Shown piece after piece: positions 61,626 through 64,000 of a stretch of 64,000 bases of DNA (within the stretch, counting starts at the first letter, position 1; the number at the start of each line of letters is the position of its first letter). The DNA lies in the NCBI GenBank assembly GCA_903884425.1, contig CAISEP010000006.1, positions 113,049 through 177,048 on the forward strand, read 5' to 3'. This DNA comes from an uncultured Caulobacterales bacterium (GTDB taxonomy: Bacteria; Pseudomonadota; Alphaproteobacteria; Caulobacterales; Caulobacteraceae). Both the position numbers and the translations under genes were made by a program. Under the pieces are notes generated by a model. That model was not told the origin of the DNA. It was given only the letters and a program-made list of their open reading frames with translations, and did not search any database.

Positions 61626-61652
61626 GCGGGCGGTTTGAGCTAAACCGCCCGC
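61626..61652 (+). other. Strong hairpin between rpsG and fusA
   Basis: GCGGGCGGTTT (61626-61636) pairs perfectly with AAACCGCCCGC (61642-61652) across loop GAGCT. No T tract follows, so it is not a standard terminator. It may stabilise or mark processing of the rpsL-rpsG mRNA, or reduce read-through into fusA. Confidence 0.55.
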
Positions 61653-61735
61653 GCATTGCGAGCCGAATGACGATCCACAGACCGAACTGACCTGGCCTCT
61701 CGGCCTCCCCCCACGACCGATCCAGAGCGAGCCCC

Positions 61736-63814
61736 ATGCCCCGCAGCAACGCCATCGAAGACTACCGCAACTTCGGCATCATGGCCCATATCGACGCCGG
61801 CAAGACGACGACGACGGAGCGGATCCTCTATTACACCGGCAAGAGCCACAAGATCGGTGAAGTCCATGACGGCGCGGCCACCATGGACTGGATGGAGCAG
61901 GAGCAGGAGCGGGGGATCACCATCACCTCCGCCGCCACGACCGCCTACTGGGCCGGCAAGCGCCTGAACATCATCGACACCCCAGGCCACGTGGACTTCA
62001 CCATCGAGGTGGAACGCTCCCTGCGGGTGCTGGACGGTGCCGTGGCGGTGCTGGACGGCAACCAGGGCGTGGAGCCCCAGACCGAGACCGTGTGGCGCCA
62101 GGCCGACCGTTACAACGTTCCGCGGATCGTGTTCGTCAACAAGATGGACAAGATCGGTGCCGACTTCGACAAGTGCGTTGAGTCCATCCGTGACCGCCTG
62201 GGCGTGAAGGCCGTTCCGATCCAGATCCCCATCGGCTCGGAAGCGAGCCTGAAGGGCCTGATCGACCTCGTCCGCATGAAGGCGGTGGTCTGGGACAATG
62301 ACGGTCTCGGCGCCAACTATCACGACGAGGAAATCCCGGCCGACCTGAAGGACAAGGCGGAAGCCGCCCGTCACTACATGATCGAGAATTCCGTGGAACT
62401 CGATGACGAGGCCATGGAAGCCTATCTGAGCGGCGAGGAACCCTCCTTCGAGGTGATCCAGAAGTGCCTGCGCAAGGCCGTGCTGACCGGGGCCTTCTAT
62501 CCGATCCTGTGCGGCTCGGCGTTCAAGAACAAGGGCGTGCAGCCCCTGCTGGACGCCGTCGTGGCCTATCTGCCGTCGCCGGTGGACATCCCGCCGACCA
62601 AGGGCATCGACTACAAGACCGAAGAGGAAGTGGTCCGCCGCGCCTCCGACGACGAGCCCCTGTCTGTCCTGGCCTTCAAGATCATGGACGACCCGTTCGT
62701 GGGCTCGCTCACCTTCTGCCGCATCTATTCCGGCAAGCTGGAAACGGGCATGGGCCTCCTGAACTCCACCCGCGACAAGCGCGAGCGCGTCGGTCGGATG
62801 CTGCTGATGCACTCCAACAACCGGGAAGACATCAAGGAAGCCTATGCGGGCGATATCGTCGCCCTGGCCGGTCTGAAGGACACCCGCACCGGGGACACCC
62901 TGTGCGACCCGCTGAAGAGCCCCGTCATCCTCGAGAAGATGGAGTTCCCGGCCCCGGTGATCGAGATCGCCATCGAGCCCAAGTCCAAGGCCGACCAGGA
63001 GAAGCTGGGCGTGGCCCTGCAGAAGCTGGCGTCGGAAGACCCGTCCTTCTCCGTGTCCACGGACCTGGAGAGCGGCCAGACCATCCTCAAGGGGATGGGC
63101 GAACTGCACCTGGACATCAAGGTCGACATCCTGCGCCGGACCTACAAGGTCGAGGCCAATGTGGGCGCGCCGCAGGTGGCCTATCGCGAAAGCCTCGGCA
63201 AGAAGGTCGAGATCGACTACACGCACAAGAAGCAGACCGGTGGTACCGGCCAGTTCGCCCGCGTGAAGATCATCTTCGAGCCGGGTGAGCCGGGGTCCGG
63301 CTACCAGTTCGAAAGCGCCATCGTCGGCGGGGCCGTGCCGAAGGAATACATCCCCGGCGTGACCAAGGGCATCGAGTCGTCGAAGGACAACGGCCTGCTG
63401 GCCGGGTTCCCGCTGATCGACTTCAAGGCCACCCTGATCGACGGCGCCTATCACGACGTGGACTCCAGCGTGCTGGCGTTCGAAATCGCGGCCCGTGCCG
63501 CCTTCCGCGAACTGCGGGAGAAGGGCGCGCCGAAGCTGCTCGAGCCAATCATGAAGGTCGAAGTGCTGACCCCGGACGAATATCTGGGCGATGTCATCGG
63601 CGACCTGAACAGCCGGCGCGGCCAGATCCAGGGCACCGACCAGCGCGGCAATGCCCAGGTGGTGTCGGCCTATGTGCCGCTCGCCAACATGTTCGGTTAT
63701 GTGAACAACCTCCGTGGCATGAGCCAGGGTCGGGCCCAGTTCACCATGACCTACGACCACTACGAACAGGTCCCGCAACACGTGGCCGACGAAGTCATCA
63801 AGAAATACGCGTAA
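61736..63814 (+). CDS. fusA: Elongation factor G
   Basis: Translocase GTPase of 692 residues. The G domain has [64 protein letters not shown] and [12 protein letters not shown]. Later domains contain [45 protein letters not shown] and [38 protein letters not shown] (domain V). It has the length and order of the canonical EF-G. tuf follows 45 bp later. Confidence 0.98.
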   Translation: MPRSNAIEDYRNFGIMAHIDAGKTTTTERILYYTGKSHKIGEVHDGAATMDWMEQEQERGITITSAATTAYWAGKRLNIIDTPGHVDFTIEVERSLRVLDGAVAVLDGNQGVEPQTETVWRQADRYNVPRIVFVNKMDKIGADFDKCVESIRDRLGVKAVPIQIPIGSEASLKGLIDLVRMKAVVWDNDGLGANYHDEEIPADLKDKAEAARHYMIENSVELDDEAMEAYLSGEEPSFEVIQKCLRKAVLTGAFYPILCGSAFKNKGVQPLLDAVVAYLPSPVDIPPTKGIDYKTEEEVVRRASDDEPLSVLAFKIMDDPFVGSLTFCRIYSGKLETGMGLLNSTRDKRERVGRMLLMHSNNREDIKEAYAGDIVALAGLKDTRTGDTLCDPLKSPVILEKMEFPAPVIEIAIEPKSKADQEKLGVALQKLASEDPSFSVSTDLESGQTILKGMGELHLDIKVDILRRTYKVEANVGAPQVAYRESLGKKVEIDYTHKKQTGGTGQFARVKIIFEPGEPGSGYQFESAIVGGAVPKEYIPGVTKGIESSKDNGLLAGFPLIDFKATLIDGAYHDVDSSVLAFEIAARAAFRELREKGAPKLLEPIMKVEVLTPDEYLGDVIGDLNSRRGQIQGTDQRGNAQVVSAYVPLANMFGYVNNLRGMSQGRAQFTMTYDHYEQVPQHVADEVIKKYA

Positions 63815-63859
63815 CTCCCAACCCGTCTAGAGGCCCCGCGTCGGGCCGGAGCTTGAGAA

Positions 63860-64000
63860 ATGGCCAAGGAAAAGTTTGAACGTAACAAGCCGCACTGCAA
63901 CATCGGCACGATTGGTCACGTGGACCATGGCAAGACGACGTTGACGGCGGCGATCACGATCACGCTCGCGAAGGCGGGTGGTGCGAAGGCGATGAACTAC
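63860..64000 (+). CDS. tuf: Elongation factor Tu, N-terminal 47 codons (cut by window end)
   Basis: The visible part reads [47 protein letters not shown], with the EF-Tu P-loop [10 protein letters not shown]. It is the last gene of the str operon here. Codon use in this stretch differs from its neighbours: six of six threonines are ACG and six of seven alanines are GCG, with a TTG leucine, where nearby genes prefer ACC, GCC and CTG. The rest of the gene lies outside the window. Confidence 0.96.
   Translation, partial: MAKEKFERNKPHCNIGTIGHVDHGKTTLTAAITITLAKAGGAKAMNY

Overview
The window is about 64 kb of GC-rich (roughly two-thirds G+C, my estimate by eye) bacterial chromosome, essentially all core or housekeeping genes and almost fully coding. 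Gene content and style point to an alphaproteobacterium, most probably of the Caulobacterales (Caulobacter, Brevundimonas or Phenylobacterium type): class II DAHP synthase, a CysN-CysC fusion, secE-nusG-rplKA-rplJL-rpoBC followed by rpsL-rpsG-fusA-tuf, a PraR-like XRE regulator, and RpoB/RpoC of alphaproteobacterial type. The family-level placement is inference; no rRNA gene is present.

Layout. 1-5,620 (minus strand): an envelope-precursor block with a small membrane protein, kdsD, a TraB/GumN-like protein, glmS, galU and an NAD-dependent epimerase that runs off the left edge. 5,769-7,790: gpmA and a pentapeptide-repeat protein. 7,799-8,478 (minus): an Hsp20 gene with its own terminator, a candidate ROSE-type RNA thermometer and a heat-shock-like promoter. 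8,561-10,399: tandem paralogous methyltransferase-fold proteins, both with export signals. 10,558-16,395: SCP2 protein, lysophospholipase-like hydrolase, HisN-type phosphatase, XRE regulator, typA and accA. 16,541-20,424: sulfate activation (cysQ, cysD, cysNC). 20,437-32,322: mixed metabolism and transport (crotonase, MFS, APC permease, a YgiB/YgiC-like pair, dipeptide epimerase, GSA-aminomutase-like enzyme, GMC oxidoreductase, serine hydrolase, YeiH-type transporter). 32,542-42,805: an unknown protein, a polyprenyl-phosphate sugar transferase, tRNA-Val, gph, then glmU-rpiA-gor-O-antigen ligase with overlapping ends, aroF and a DUF429-like protein. 42,949-46,482: MDR oxidoreductase, Gfo/Idh/MocA dehydrogenase, cyclophilin-like isomerase and GNAT acetyltransferase. 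46,677-64,000: tRNA-Trp, secE, nusG, rplK, rplA, rplJ, rplL, rpoB, rpoC, a TonB-like proline-rich membrane protein on the other strand, rpsL, rpsG, fusA and the first 47 codons of tuf.

How the genes work together. kdsD, glmS, galU, glmU, the sugar transferase and the O-antigen ligase supply and assemble surface polysaccharide, LPS and peptidoglycan precursors. cysD and cysNC make PAPS from sulfate and cysQ removes PAP. The right-hand third is the transcription and translation core, split into separate units by strong intrinsic terminators after rplA, rplL and rpoC. Leader hairpins precede rplK, rplJ and rpoB and suggest separate control of each unit.

I see no phage, IS element, CRISPR array, integron or secretion island. 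The most interesting non-routine signals are the Hsp20 ROSE-like leader, the tandem exported methyltransferase-fold pair, a TraB/GumN protein that has lost its signature histidines, a shortened YgiB-like lipoprotein paired with a YgiC-like ligase, and a 103-bp palindromic repeat in two tandem copies inside the ribosomal protein cluster. I did not find anything I would call a wholly new system.
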